From CAZWUL01 sp964636625 (GTDB lineage Bacteria > Atribacterota > Phoenicimicrobiia > Phoenicimicrobiales > Stramentimicrobiaceae), in the NCBI GenBank assembly GCA_964636625.1, contig CAZWUL010000022.1:1-17003 (forward strand): 17,003 nucleotides of DNA, read 5' to 3'. Every line of letters starts with the position of its first letter. The stretch's first letter is position 1. A program made the position numbers and the translations under genes. Below, one piece after another: positions 7,774 through 13,866 of the stretch. A model generated the notes under the pieces. That model had not been told where the DNA came from. It did not search any database and saw only the letters and a program-made list of their open reading frames with translations.

Positions 7774-8742
7774 ATGCATTTATTGTCATTAATTTTTACA
7801 TTTTCATTTATTGTTAGTTTTTTTGGTTTTCCTATTTTAATTCCTCGCTTAAAAAAGGCAGGAATTACCGGGCGAAATATGAATAGTATCAAACAGGAAG
7901 AAATATCGGAGATGGGTGGTCTGGTTATAGTAGGCGGATTTTCCGGTGGAATTATTCTAACAATCTTTATTAAGACATTTTTCAAATTACTGCCTGATGT
8001 GTATTTAGTATCCTTGCTTGCCTGCCTATCAACTGTTTTAATTGTTGCCTTGATTGGGATAATCGATGACCTTATTTCTATGAGGCAGATTATAAAGGCA
8101 TTTATGCCGATATTTGCTGCATTACCATTAATGGCAATCGAGATAGGCGATACTATTATGAGAGTACCGTTTATTGGCAGGATCAATTTTGGTATTATAT
8201 ATCCGCTACTTTTAATACCATTGGGAGTGACCGGTGCGACTAACGCGTTTAATATGCTGGCAGGTTTTAATGGTTTAGAGGTAGGTTTAGGGATAGTTTG
8301 TATGGTAACTGTCTCCATTATTGCTTATATCACAGGCAGTATGACTGCACTTGTAATTTCATTATCATGCCTGGGCGCTTTGCTTGCTGCTATTTATTAT
8401 AACTGGTATCCGGCCAAGATTTTAGTAGGGGATATTGGGACATTATGCATGGGAGCAGTGCTGGCAACATGTGTCATTGTAGGTGATTTTGAAACAGCAG
8501 GGGTTATTCTAATAATACCATTTGTATTTGAATTTATTATTAAGGCATTGCATAAATTTCCCAGTCAAGATTGGTGGGGAGTAAATAAAGACGGTAAATT
8601 ATATTGCCCGGAAAAAGGCCCGGTAAGTTTGCCACAAATTATAATGAAGCTCAGTGGGGGAATCAAAGAAAAAAACCTGGTTATGGTATTAATAGGCATT
8701 GAAGCAGTTTTTGGATTTATTGCAATAATGATTTACCTCTAA
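7774..8742 (+). CDS. Polyprenyl-phosphate sugar-1-phosphate transferase (GPT/WecA/MraY superfamily)
   Basis: This polytopic membrane enzyme (322 aa, about ten hydrophobic segments) is expected to move a sugar-1-phosphate, probably GlcNAc-1-P, from UDP to a polyprenyl phosphate. That would start lipid-linked glycan synthesis on the cytoplasmic side. Superfamily motifs are present: the Asp-Asp pair in 'IGIIDDLISMRQ' (D98-D99), 'GATNAFNMLAGFNGLE' (154-169), the Mg-binding 'VGDIGTL' (D220) and a C-terminal cytoplasmic loop 'ALHKFPSQDWWGV' (258-270). The 'NAFNMLAGFNGLE' motif and that loop look closer to archaeal/eukaryotic GlcNAc-1-P transferases (AglH/Alg7 type) than to MraY; this is a judgement by eye. 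ATG 7774 follows GGAAAGGG. It stands alone between two repeat-filled gaps. Confidence 0.87.
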   Translation: MHLLSLIFTFSFIVSFFGFPILIPRLKKAGITGRNMNSIKQEEISEMGGLVIVGGFSGGIILTIFIKTFFKLLPDVYLVSLLACLSTVLIVALIGIIDDLISMRQIIKAFMPIFAALPLMAIEIGDTIMRVPFIGRINFGIIYPLLLIPLGVTGATNAFNMLAGFNGLEVGLGIVCMVTVSIIAYITGSMTALVISLSCLGALLAAIYYNWYPAKILVGDIGTLCMGAVLATCVIVGDFETAGVILIIPFVFEFIIKALHKFPSQDWWGVNKDGKLYCPEKGPVSLPQIIMKLSGGIKEKNLVMVLIGIEAVFGFIAIMIYL

Positions 8743-8854
8743 AAGCAACTGTCATGGTGAAGGTTGTTCTGGCAATCTTTAAAAGAATATAAAAACCAAC
8801 CAATCTCCAGTCTACCAATCAAGAAAACTAGCAGTTAATATAATTAATTAGTAC

Positions 8855-8890
8855 AGTTAAATGGTTAAATGGTTAAATAGTTAATTAGTT
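8855..8890 (+). repeat. Short tandem repeat, 8-bp unit ggttaaat
   Basis: The unit ggttaaat recurs in tandem about three times and decays into 'agttaatt agtt' variants. It is a simple low-complexity tract in the gap downstream of the GPT-family gene. Copy number may vary by slippage; no function is evident. Confidence 0.7.
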
Positions 8891-9061
8891 CAAGATAAAA
8901 GAAATACAGTTGATTAGTTTAAAACAAAAAACTTAAGAGTTAGGTTAGTTAGTATTAATGCTTGAAAGGCAAAATTCAATTAATTGGTTGAGCTACAAAT
9001 TATGAGGTGCAAGAAAATTATATTTTTCGGTTATTAGTTTACGGTTAAATACTGTGGGAAT

Positions 9062-9106
9062 AAGTGGATGAGATTGCTTTGTCGCTACGCTCTGCGCAAT
9101 GACAAA
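9062..9106 (+). repeat. 'tcgcaatgac' interspersed element, copy 1
   Basis: This imperfect inverted-repeat element begins 'gagattgctttgtcgc' and ends 'gcgcaatgacaaaag', with terminal attgc/gcaat arms. Related copies occur near 13592, 14415 and 15745. Similar elements are widespread in environmental bacterial genomes and are often miscalled as small genes. Confidence 0.75.
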
Positions 9107-9251
9107 AGAAAAAAAATCTGCGCAATGAAAAAAATATTGAGTATTCAGATATCTAGTATCGTGTATCGAGGCCAAAATGTAAAAAAAAAATCAATTGTAG
9201 AAATATAAGATTAAGAAATAAAATGTAAGTTGAAAGCAAATTTTTAAGTTT

Positions 9252-9275
9252 CCATCTCCCCCCGGAGGGAGATGG
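9252..9275. repeat. C-rich/G-rich hairpin (9-bp stem)
   Basis: The arms ccatctccc and gggagatgg are perfect reverse complements around a 6-nt loop, followed by a G-rich tail 'gggtagggtgagggggg'. It is compositionally foreign to the AT-rich surroundings. It is related in style to the cctccccc/gggggagg hairpins further downstream. It lacks a T-tract, so a standard terminator role is not supported. Confidence 0.75.
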
Positions 9276-9482
9276 GTAGGGTGAGGGGGGAGAAATGCAA
9301 TTAAATACAAAATAAAGAAATAATTACAAGAATAAAAACAATCAATGTTTTATGGTAAACCAATATAAAAATATAGACTAAAAAACTTCATTTATTTTGT
9401 GCTATAATATATAAAGAATTTGTTTGTACAAAGATATTATCGAGTTATTTTTTATATTTTGAACATGAGGGGAATAGATTAA

Positions 9483-9704
9483 ATGTATAAAGTAGTTGCT
9501 TATATTGAAAGAGATCCAGAAACAGGACTTTATGTTGGGACTGTTCCGGAAATTACTGGTGCACACACACAAGCGGAAACTTTAGATGAACTCCAAAGTA
9601 ATTTGAGAGAAGTAATCGAATTATGCTTAGAAGAAATGACCCCAGAAGAAAAGAGACAGTTACCAGAGTTTGTTGGAATTCAGCAGATTGAGGTATCAGC
9701 TTGA
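9483..9704 (+). CDS. hicB: HicB-family antitoxin (module 1)
   Basis: This 73-aa antitoxin is expected to bind and block the HicA toxin encoded immediately downstream. It shows the compact HicB core: an N-terminal strand 'MYKVVAYIERDPETGLYVGT', then 'VPEITGAHTQAETLDELQSN' and the helix 'LREVIELCLEE'. It ends 'EFVGIQQIEVSA', nearly as in the third HicB of this window ('EIVGIQKVAV'). It has no C-terminal HTH or RHH domain, so the short form may need its partner, or another protein, to regulate the operon. ATG 9483 follows GAGGGG at about 10 nt. Its stop overlaps the toxin start by 4 nt (TTGA). Confidence 0.92.
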   Translation: MYKVVAYIERDPETGLYVGTVPEITGAHTQAETLDELQSNLREVIELCLEEMTPEEKRQLPEFVGIQQIEVSA

Positions 9705-9934
9705 GTAAGCTGCAACTGGTTGATGCAAAAATAATGGAAAAATTATTATTTCAATTAGGTTTTAAGAGAGTCCGTCAAAAAGGAAGTCATGTTTTTTACA
9801 GACACCCAGATGGGAGAACTACTACAATACCTCACCACAAAGGAAGAATTTTAGCCCGCCCTTTAACTAGAACTATTTTAAAAGAAATTGAAATTACTAA
9901 AGAAGAATATCAAGAAATACTGAAAATATTATAA
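9701..9934 (+). CDS. hicA: HicA-family mRNA interferase toxin (module 1)
   Basis: This 77-aa protein has the double-stranded-RNA-binding-like HicA fold. Members cleave mRNA independently of or on ribosomes and stop growth unless HicB is bound. Diagnostic features are 'LLFQLGFKRVRQKGSHVFYRH' with the catalytic His in GSH at residue 30, and 'TIPHHKGRILARPLTRTILK' after it. It starts at TTG 9701, inside the last codons of hicB, a layout that couples toxin translation to antitoxin translation. It appears intact, with no missing key residue. It is slightly longer at the C-terminus than HicA copies 2 and 3. Confidence 0.92.
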   Translation: MSKLQLVDAKIMEKLLFQLGFKRVRQKGSHVFYRHPDGRTTTIPHHKGRILARPLTRTILKEIEITKEEYQEILKIL

Positions 9935-10006
9935 ACCCATAGGTAATATTACCAATTAAAATTAACAGATTATTTATAGTATAAAGGGTTATAAAATATT
10001 TTATGT

Positions 10007-10012
10007 TATAAT
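10007..10012 (+). promoter_or_regulatory. Candidate -10 box (TATAAT) for the RelB-like/RelE module
   Basis: A perfect TATAAT lies about 65 nt upstream of the antitoxin ATG. A matching -35 hexamer is not obvious. The segment around it is conserved in the decayed copy upstream of 7548, which supports a control function. Confidence 0.45.
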
Positions 10013-10078
10013 TTATGATGTAAAACCATGGATTGATTGTTAAATTAATTGGAATGGGAGGAGGCATATAAGTTAGCA

Positions 10079-10294
10079 ATGAGTAATGTAAATCTAAATA
10101 AAATTATTGAAGATTTTAAGCATTTGCCTATTGAAGAAAAAGAATATGCCTTAGAAGTTGTAAAGAAACAGATTATAGAGGCAAAAAGAGAAATTATAGC
10201 CAAAAGGGCCAAAGAAGCCAGTTTTAATTATAAAAAAGGAGATATAAAAGCTGGAGATGTTAAAGCACTTTATAAGGATTTAGAAAGTGATTAA
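10079..10294 (+). CDS. RelB-like antitoxin of a RelE/YafQ-type module
   Basis: This small acidic/basic helical protein (71 aa from ATG 10079) is expected to neutralise the toxin encoded next. It reads 'NLNKIIEDFKHLPIEEKEYA', then a Lys-rich helix 'VVKKQIIEAKREIIAKRAKEA' and a C-terminal tail 'GDVKALYKDLESD', the usual place for toxin contact. No classic DNA-binding motif is evident. An in-frame TTG at 10049 would add 10 residues. I prefer ATG 10079 because similarity to the decayed copy at 7548 begins at the ATG, although the strong GGGAGGAGG (10055-10063) lies about 15 nt away and fits neither start well. Its end overlaps the toxin gene by 8 nt (GTGATTAA). Confidence 0.82.
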   Translation: MSNVNLNKIIEDFKHLPIEEKEYALEVVKKQIIEAKREIIAKRAKEASFNYKKGDIKAGDVKALYKDLESD

Positions 10295-10556
10295 AATATA
10301 TTGGGATCAAGGATTCAAACGCTCTTATAAAAGAAAAATAAAGAATAATTCGGAATATAAAGCAAAATTTTGGGAGTCGTTGGAATTATTTTCAGAAGAA
10401 CCATTTAATCCACAGTTAAGAACCCATAAGTTAAGCGGAAAACTTAAGGGATTATGGGTTTTCAGTTGTTTATATGATTGTCGAGTAATTTTTAAGTTTA
10501 TAAGAAAAAACGAGGTGCTGTTAATTGATATAGGTAGTCACGATGAAGTATATTGA
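10287..10556 (+). CDS. RelE/YafQ-like mRNA interferase toxin
   Basis: This 89-aa protein of the RelE/ParE fold has 'FKRSYKRKIKNNSEYKAKFW' (N-terminal helices) and 'LRTHKLSGKLKGLWVFSCLY' ('HKLsG.LkG.W' is the family core). It continues 'DCRVIFKFI' and ends in 'LIDIGSHDEVY', with a C-terminal His-Asp-Glu-Val-Tyr typical of YafQ-type ribosome-dependent RNases (usual form GTHDEVY). It starts with GTG inside the antitoxin gene (8-nt overlap) without a strong ribosome binding site of its own, so translation is probably coupled. All expected C-terminal active-site residues appear present. Confidence 0.9.
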   Translation: MIKIYWDQGFKRSYKRKIKNNSEYKAKFWESLELFSEEPFNPQLRTHKLSGKLKGLWVFSCLYDCRVIFKFIRKNEVLLIDIGSHDEVY

Positions 10557-10772
10557 ATCTATTGCTTTCTAGAAAAATTAACAATCTTCCAATTGAAGTA
10601 GCTTTTCTATTAGCCAACCCGCTATATCTTAGTTCTCCCTCCCTCAAGGGGAGGAAATAAAAATAAGAACTATATTTACAGTAAAGAGCAAAAAGTAATT
10701 AGTAATGAGCAAGATAATTACCCAGTTAGCCAATTAAAAACATTATATAGTATCGAGTATCGAGTCACAATA

Positions 10773-10912
10773 TAGTCGTGTGTCGTGCGTATTGTGTATT
10801 GCGTGCAAAATACAATCAAATACAAGGTGCAAGATAAAAATAGTATACCGTAAAATGCAAATGCAAAATACAAGATAAAAACAGTTACAAGATTTATGTT
10901 AAGAAAAAATTC
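10773..10912 (+). repeat. Composite interspersed repeat, copy A
   Basis: This copy carries the core shared by all four copies: 'tagtcgtgtgtcgtgcgtat', 'tgtgtattgcgtgcaaaata', 'caatcaaatacaaggtgcaa', then 'tagtataccgtaaaatgcaa' and 'cagttacaagatttatgtta', ending at 'agaaaaaattc'. The match is essentially base-for-base with copies C and D over about 140 bp. It lacks the downstream 'tataacgttaataaaataaa' segment and the hairpin of copies B-D. It lies between the RelE and the first AbrB/RelE modules, in gene orientation. Confidence 0.9.
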
Positions 10913-11098
10913 GTATTATGATAATCAATCTATCTCTCAAGTGGAAGGAGATAAGTGAGGCTAATTCATTTCTCAAGGGAAGGAAGTAAAACAGGAGTAA
11001 ATCCTTCATCTAATGACAATAGATTTTTAGGACTGACTGCTGATAAGGGTAGGAAGTAAAAGAAGAACCAATCCTTCAGCCATCTACTATTTATTTGA

Positions 11099-11127
11099 TT
11101 GACAATAGATTTTATTTGTGTTATATG
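11099..11127 (+). promoter_or_regulatory. Promoter of the first AbrB/RelE module
   Basis: TTGACA (11099-11104), a 17-bp spacer and TATATG (11122-11127) with a TGT extended -10 element make a good sigma-70-type promoter. The predicted start near 11134 gives a leader of about 55 nt. Confidence 0.65.
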
Positions 11128-11133
11128 TAAGAA

Positions 11134-11150
11134 AGTAAGAATTACTTACT
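11134..11150. promoter_or_regulatory. Inverted repeat at the transcription start, candidate operator
   Basis: The arms agtaag and cttact flank a 5-nt centre exactly where transcription should begin. AbrB-type antitoxins repress their own operons by binding such sites. Binding here is inferred from position and symmetry only. Confidence 0.45.
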
Positions 11151-11189
11151 ATAAGAAAATAAGATATATTAAAAATATAGGAGAAAAGT

Positions 11190-11459
11190 ATGGCATTAGT
11201 TCAGATAAGAGAAAAATCGCAAATAACCATTCCTAGCAGTATTCGAAAGGAATTGGGAATAAAAAAAGGCGATTATTTAGAAGTTGTTAGAGAGGGTGAT
11301 CGTATCTTACTCATTCCTAAAATAGTTATTGATAAAAATTCAGTAGTATTATCCAAAAAAGGAGAAGAATATTTGCAAGAAGCCTTGAATGATGTCAAAG
11401 AAGGCAGAGTAAGTGATAGCAATAATGTTGAAAAATTTTTTGATGATCTGAAAAGTTAA
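11190..11459 (+). CDS. AbrB/SpoVT-family (MazE-like) antitoxin, module 1
   Basis: This 89-aa protein has an N-terminal SpoVT-AbrB swapped-hairpin DNA-binding domain: 'ALVQIREKSQITIPSSIRKEL' then 'GIKKGDYLEVVREGDRILLIPK' (residues 2-43). A helical C-terminal tail ('KKGEEYLQEALNDVKEGR' to the end) should wrap the toxin. It would both repress the operon and neutralise the RelE-type protein encoded 8 nt downstream. ATG 11190 follows AGGAG (11179-11183). A promoter and an inverted repeat lie just upstream. AbrB domains usually pair with MazF or VapC toxins; pairing with a RelE-type toxin, seen twice in this window, is less usual. Confidence 0.9.
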   Translation: MALVQIREKSQITIPSSIRKELGIKKGDYLEVVREGDRILLIPKIVIDKNSVVLSKKGEEYLQEALNDVKEGRVSDSNNVEKFFDDLKS

Positions 11460-11467
11460 TTTATAAA

Positions 11468-11725
11468 ATGAAATTAATTTATACTACTAGTTTTAAAAAA
11501 GATTACCGAAAACTCTCAGCTGTAATTCAAAATAGAACAAATCAAAAGATAAAATTACTTGTTGAAAATCTTTCTCACCCCTCATTAAGAGTAAAAAAAG
11601 TAAAAAAATATCCTGGTATCCTTGAAGGGACTATTAATAAAAACTATCGGTTTTTATTTCAAATAACCCCTGATGGAGTTATTTTCCTGAGAATTGGTAA
11701 GCATGATATTTTAGAACAACTATAA
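11468..11725 (+). CDS. RelE/YafQ-like toxin paired with AbrB antitoxin 1
   Basis: This 85-aa RelE/ParE-fold protein begins 'MKLIYTTSFKKDYRKLSAVI' and continues 'LSHPSLRVKKVKKYPGILEG'. The core is 'TINKNYRFLFQI', with Arg in the usual 'W...YRf.f' position, and it ends 'VIFLRIGKHDILEQL'. The closing 'GKHDIL' matches the 'G.HD.' active-site end of YafQ-like RNases. A probable mRNA interferase is inferred; a ParE-like gyrase poison is the alternative. It begins 8 nt after the antitoxin stop with no strong ribosome binding site, so coupling is likely. A gap of about 100 nt separates it from the next, broken module. Confidence 0.87.
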   Translation: MKLIYTTSFKKDYRKLSAVIQNRTNQKIKLLVENLSHPSLRVKKVKKYPGILEGTINKNYRFLFQITPDGVIFLRIGKHDILEQL

Positions 11726-11827
11726 CTGTTACCCTATAATTTAAGATAACGGCCAACCACTATTTATAATTGGCAAATATAAAAGAATATATTAGAATAT
11801 ATTATATTTTTTATCAGGAGAAAAATA

Positions 11828-12170
11828 ATGGCAAAAGTAGTAACTATAAGATTATCAGAAGAAGAATATAAGATGATAGCTGCAGCTGCCAAAATAGAAC
11901 GACGTCCAATTTCAAATTTTATTACTGCTAAAGTAATGGAAGAAATAGAGGAATCTTATTATGTTGATTCAATAGAAATGGATCAGATTAAATCAGATAA
12001 AAAACTGATTGAAAAGATGAAATCTGGACATCGTAATGCTCTGGATAAGAAAGGCAGACCAGAAACCTGGCGTTATCGAATTGGCATTCATAGATTTTTC
12101 TACGAAATTGATGATATAAATAAAGATTATCTATATGATTACAGTAGACAATAGACAGAATGCTTATTAA
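11828..12170 (+). pseudogene. Fused RHH antitoxin / RelE toxin remnant with a frameshift
   Basis: The open frame 11828-12154 (108 aa) starts as a ribbon-helix-helix (CopG/DUF1778-like) antitoxin: 'KVVTIRLSEEEYKMIAAAAK', 'RRPISNFITAKVMEEIEES', then a tail 'KKLIEKMKSGHRNALDKKGR' that normally ends the antitoxin. At about 12058-12063 it switches to the C-terminal half of a RelE toxin, 'ETWRYRIGIHRFFYEIDDIN'. The +1 frame from 12123 continues the toxin as 'KIIYMITVDNRQNAY' to TAA 12168-12170, so one extra A near 12122-12124 broke the ending. The N-terminal half of the toxin is absent. I read this as a TA module collapsed by an internal deletion. AGGAG (11816-11820) precedes the ATG, so the RHH part could still be made. 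Confidence 0.8.
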
Positions 12171-12188
12171 TTTGCAAGACAAGAAAGT

Positions 12189-12414
12189 ATTGCGTCGTTC
12201 GCATTGCGTATTGCGTGCAAAATACAATCAAATACAAGGTGCAAGATAAAAATAGTATACCGTAAAATGCAAATGCAAAATACAAGATAAAAACAGTTAC
12301 AAGATTTATGTTAAGAAAAAATTCATATTAAGTATTCTGTATAACGTTAATAAAATAAAAACAAATTCACCCCCACCATAATCCTCCCCCTTCAAGGGGG
12401 AGGAAATAAGTGAG
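12189..12414 (+). repeat. Composite interspersed repeat, copy B
   Basis: The left end is divergent ('attgcgtcgttcgcattgcg' in place of 'tcgtgtgtcgtgcgtattgt'). From 'gtattgcgtgcaaaatacaa' on, it matches copies A, C and D almost exactly. It continues with 'tattctgtataacgttaata' and the hairpin block (cctccccc 12383-12390 / gggggagg 12396-12403). It ends 'gaaataagtgaggctaat', and that last part also follows copy A near 10951-10965. It is oriented with the genes. Confidence 0.9.
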
Positions 12415-12540
12415 GCTAATTGGTCTTCTCTCGATAATTTGGACATCAAGTTAAGACAATTTTGTTAACATAAGCTGTTCATATTCCTCCGGTTTGCAAT
12501 AACCTAAAGAGTAATTTAATCAATATTTAAATACAAAAAT

Positions 12541-12775
12541 CATAGAAAAAATGTTTAATGATTTTGCAAAATATGTTTTTAAAATATATGATAGAATAAT
12601 ATAAAAACATGGGGCCTATTTAGATTATTTATATTTTGGGAGTTTATATATGAAAAAAGAAAAACAATACATTGTACTTATTGAAAAAGGGTAAGATGGA
12701 AATTTGAATAGACAGAGCATTGCTAGAAAGATTTTAAATGATACAGAATTGTTTTTTGAAGAATTTATGAAATGA
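12541..12775 (+). pseudogene. Decayed hicBA module with internal deletion, relative of the module at 16135
   Basis: From ~12549 the sequence tracks the upstream region of the third hicBA, including the shared 'gatagaataatataaaaaca' and 'tggggcctatt' blocks. It then gives HicB codons from ATG 12650 ('MKKEKQYIVLIEKG') up to a TAA at 12692 where the intact gene has GAA. At about 12706-12708 it jumps into the 3' end of hicA ('tagacagagcattgc...gatacagaattg'), losing the rest of hicB and most of hicA including the GSH motif. A one-base loss after 'gcattgc' shifts the hicA frame. It cannot make either protein. Confidence 0.87.
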
Positions 12776-12829
12776 ATAAAAATAATTATTACGGTTAAAA
12801 ATAAATTATTTGACAAGTAGAATAATTTT

Positions 12830-12858
12830 ATGACAATAAATATTGCTTTCAATATAAT
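12830..12858 (+). promoter_or_regulatory. Promoter of hicBA module 2
   Basis: ATGACA (12830-12835), a 17-bp spacer and a perfect TATAAT (12853-12858) form a strong sigma-70-type promoter. The predicted start near 12865 gives a leader of about 45 nt. It shows that this module can be expressed independently of its neighbours. Confidence 0.7.
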
Positions 12859-12909
12859 TAGATTAAAGATTATTACAGTTAAATATAAATAAAACAATGG
12901 AGAGTTATT

Positions 12910-13152
12910 ATGGCAACTACCAAAACGATTATTTATAGAATATTACTAAAAAAAGAGCCAGAAGGCGGTTATACAGCCACAGTACCTTCTCTTCCTGGTT
13001 GTATTACTTATGGTGAATCTATTGAAGAAGCTACAAAAATGGTACAAGAAGCTATAGAATTATATTTAGAAAGTTTAAAAGCTCATAATGAAGAAATTCC
13101 AAATGATGAAGGTACTTTGGAATATACATTAAGGGTAGGAATAAATGCCTAG
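12910..13152 (+). CDS. hicB: HicB-family antitoxin (module 2)
   Basis: This 80-aa antitoxin is of a different HicB subgroup from modules 1 and 3. It reads 'IIYRILLKKEPEGGYTATVP', 'SLPGCITYGESIEEATKMVQ' and 'EAIELYLESLKAHNEEIPND', with the classic 'GGYTATVPSLPGCIT.GES..EA' signature. The C-terminus 'TLEYTLRVGINA' is short and has no added DNA-binding domain. It should neutralise the HicA encoded immediately downstream. ATG 12910 follows GGAGAG (12899-12904) and a recognisable promoter. It overlaps hicA by 8 nt (ATGCCTAG). Confidence 0.94.
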   Translation: MATTKTIIYRILLKKEPEGGYTATVPSLPGCITYGESIEEATKMVQEAIELYLESLKAHNEEIPNDEGTLEYTLRVGINA

Positions 13153-13360
13153 ATTACCGTCATTAAATCCTAAGGATATTATTAATATTTTGGAAAAAAA
13201 TGGTTTTGTATTAGACAGAACCAAAGGCAGTCATCACATATATTACCATCCTAAAAGTAAAAGACGAGTTATTATACCATTCCATAAAAAAGACCTTCCC
13301 AAAGGAACCATTATGGAGATACTTAGACAAGCTGGATTAAGAAAAAATGATATTTTATAA
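13145..13360 (+). CDS. hicA: HicA-family mRNA interferase toxin (module 2)
   Basis: This 71-aa HicA protein has 'LPSLNPKDIINILEKNGF' (N-terminal helix), 'VLDRTKGSHHIYYHPKSKRR' with the catalytic His of GSH at residue 30, and the strand/helix end 'VIIPFHKKDLPKGTIMEILR' then 'QAGL'. The 'P.H.K.dlp.GT...ILRQAGL' ending is the textbook HicA pattern. It differs from copies 1 and 3, which end in 'ILkdtEls.eef'. It starts 8 nt inside hicB, so expression is coupled. It appears intact and is directly followed by a cctccccc/gggggagg hairpin. Confidence 0.94.
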   Translation: MPRLPSLNPKDIINILEKNGFVLDRTKGSHHIYYHPKSKRRVIIPFHKKDLPKGTIMEILRQAGLRKNDIL

Positions 13361-13366
13361 AATATT

Positions 13367-13408
13367 CACCCCCACCTTTATCCTCCCCCCACAAGGGGGA
13401 GGAAATGT
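13367..13408 (+). repeat. Hairpin repeat block directly after hicA 2
   Basis: 'cacccccacctttatcctcc' leads into the perfect 8-bp stem cctccccc (13382-13389) / gggggagg (13395-13402) with loop cacaa, then 'aaatg'. It is the same block that ends composite copies B-D, here standing alone 7 nt after the hicA stop. There is no T-run, so intrinsic termination is doubtful. Confidence 0.82.
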
Positions 13409-13591
13409 TATAAAAGTTAATTCCCCTTCAATAGGTAAAAATTGTAAATAAGTTGATCCTTCCATCAAGGGGAAGGAAACCGAAGAATATATATCGATCC
13501 TTCAAGGAAGAGGAGACAAAAGAAGAGAAAATATTTCCAATCTTACAATATTGAAACCTTCCAGTATTCCATAAAATACATTTGGTTTGGG

Positions 13592-13640
13592 TAGAAATAG
13601 ATGAGATTGATTCGTCGCTTCGCTTCTCGCAATAACAGAA
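13592..13640 (+). repeat. 'tcgcaatgac' interspersed element, copy 2
   Basis: 'gatgagattgattcgtcgct' followed by 'tcgcttctcgcaataacag' matches copies 1 and 4 with several substitutions. Short satellites of its right end ('tcgtaatgac', 'ttcgcaatgac') follow to ~13710. Confidence 0.7.
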
Positions 13641-13776
13641 GAAAAAACGCTCCTCGTAATGACAAAAAAAGAAAAGTGTTTGACAAAGTCATAGTGTTCG
13701 CAATGACAAGAAAGACCCCGAAATGACCGGAAATGTGAATCCTCGTAAAGATATGAAAAAAGAGAAATTATCTTAT

Positions 13777-13819
13777 AATAACATATTATGATAATGTGAT
13801 ATTGACAGATAATGTTATT
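13777..13819. promoter_or_regulatory. Inverted and direct repeats around the -35 box, candidate AbrB operator
   Basis: 'aataacat' (13777-13784) is the exact reverse complement of 'atgttatt' (13812-13819). 'gataatgt' occurs twice (13790-13797 and 13808-13815), 18 bp apart, flanking the -35 hexamer. This arrangement suits binding by the AbrB-type antitoxin encoded downstream; binding is inferred. Confidence 0.4.
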
Positions 13820-13830
13820 TATGCTATTCC
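13802..13830 (+). promoter_or_regulatory. Promoter of the second AbrB/RelE module
   Basis: A perfect TTGACA (13802-13807), a 17-bp spacer and TATTCC (13825-13830) preceded by TGC (extended -10) form a plausible promoter. The -10 is weak and may rely on the TG element. The predicted leader is about 30 nt. Confidence 0.5.
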
Positions 13831-13866
13831 TTAATAAGAATAAATATAAGCAAGAGGTGAGTTTAG

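Larger units (their letters stand above)
8743..9482. other. 740-bp gene-free gap filled with short repeats, upstream of the first hicBA
   Basis: No gene is supported on either strand. The gap contains a tandem 'ggttaaat' run (~8855-8890), a 'ttcggttattagtttacggtt' type word (~9027-9046), a copy of the 'tcgcaatgac' element (~9062-9106), a 'gtatcgtgtatcgag' word (~9150-9170) and the hairpin at 9252-9275. A TATAAT box at 9403-9408 may belong to the promoter of the following hicBA module, but no good -35 hexamer is visible. A GAGGGG ribosome binding site lies at 9467-9472. A small reverse-strand open frame in 8993-9175 is made of repeat sequence and is not a credible gene. Confidence 0.65.
10557..11189. 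other. 633-bp gene-free gap: repeat copy A, hairpin relics, AbrB module promoter
   Basis: No gene is supported. The order is: a degenerate 'tccctccctcaaggggaggaa' hairpin word (10634-10657); 'agtaattagtaatgagc' reiteration (~10690-10712); 'gtatcgagtatcgag' (10750-10766); composite repeat copy A (10773-10912); further decayed 'ctcaaggggaaggaagtaaa'-type words (10934-11065); and the promoter and inverted repeat of the AbrB/RelE module (11099-11150). Confidence 0.65.
12155..12909. other. 755-bp stretch without an intact gene: repeat copy B, hicBA relic, promoter of hicBA 2
   Basis: After the fused TA remnant come composite repeat copy B (12189-12414), a plain AT-rich stretch (12415-12540) where I see nothing, the decayed hicBA copy (12541-12775), and a promoter for the next hicBA (12830-12858). 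Reverse-strand open frames here are low-complexity or repeat-derived. Confidence 0.65.
13361..13866. other. 506-bp gene-free gap of hairpin and 'tcgcaatgac' repeats
   Basis: No gene is supported. It begins with the hairpin block (13367-13408), then decayed relatives of it near 13451-13478 ('gatccttccatcaaggggaa') and 13496-13516. The 'tcgcaatgac' element copy 2 follows (13592-13640) with satellite 'tcgtaatgac' and 'ttcgcaatgac' words up to ~13710. It ends with the promoter region of the second AbrB/RelE module. It lacks a composite-repeat core. Confidence 0.65.

Noticed and set aside
7770..8318. 182-aa reverse-strand open frame
   Set aside because: It is the antisense of the GPT-family gene, which has clear catalytic motifs and a ribosome binding site. 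The reverse frame has the low-complexity Ile/Pro/Asn look of a shadow.
8993..9175. 60-aa reverse-strand open frame
   Set aside because: It lies wholly in the 'tcgcaatgac' element and 'gtatcgag' words. This is a typical false gene call from such repeats.
9252..9300. Intrinsic terminator at the G/C hairpin
   Set aside because: The stem is strong but is followed by a G-rich tract rather than a T-run, and there is no gene ending nearby on either strand.
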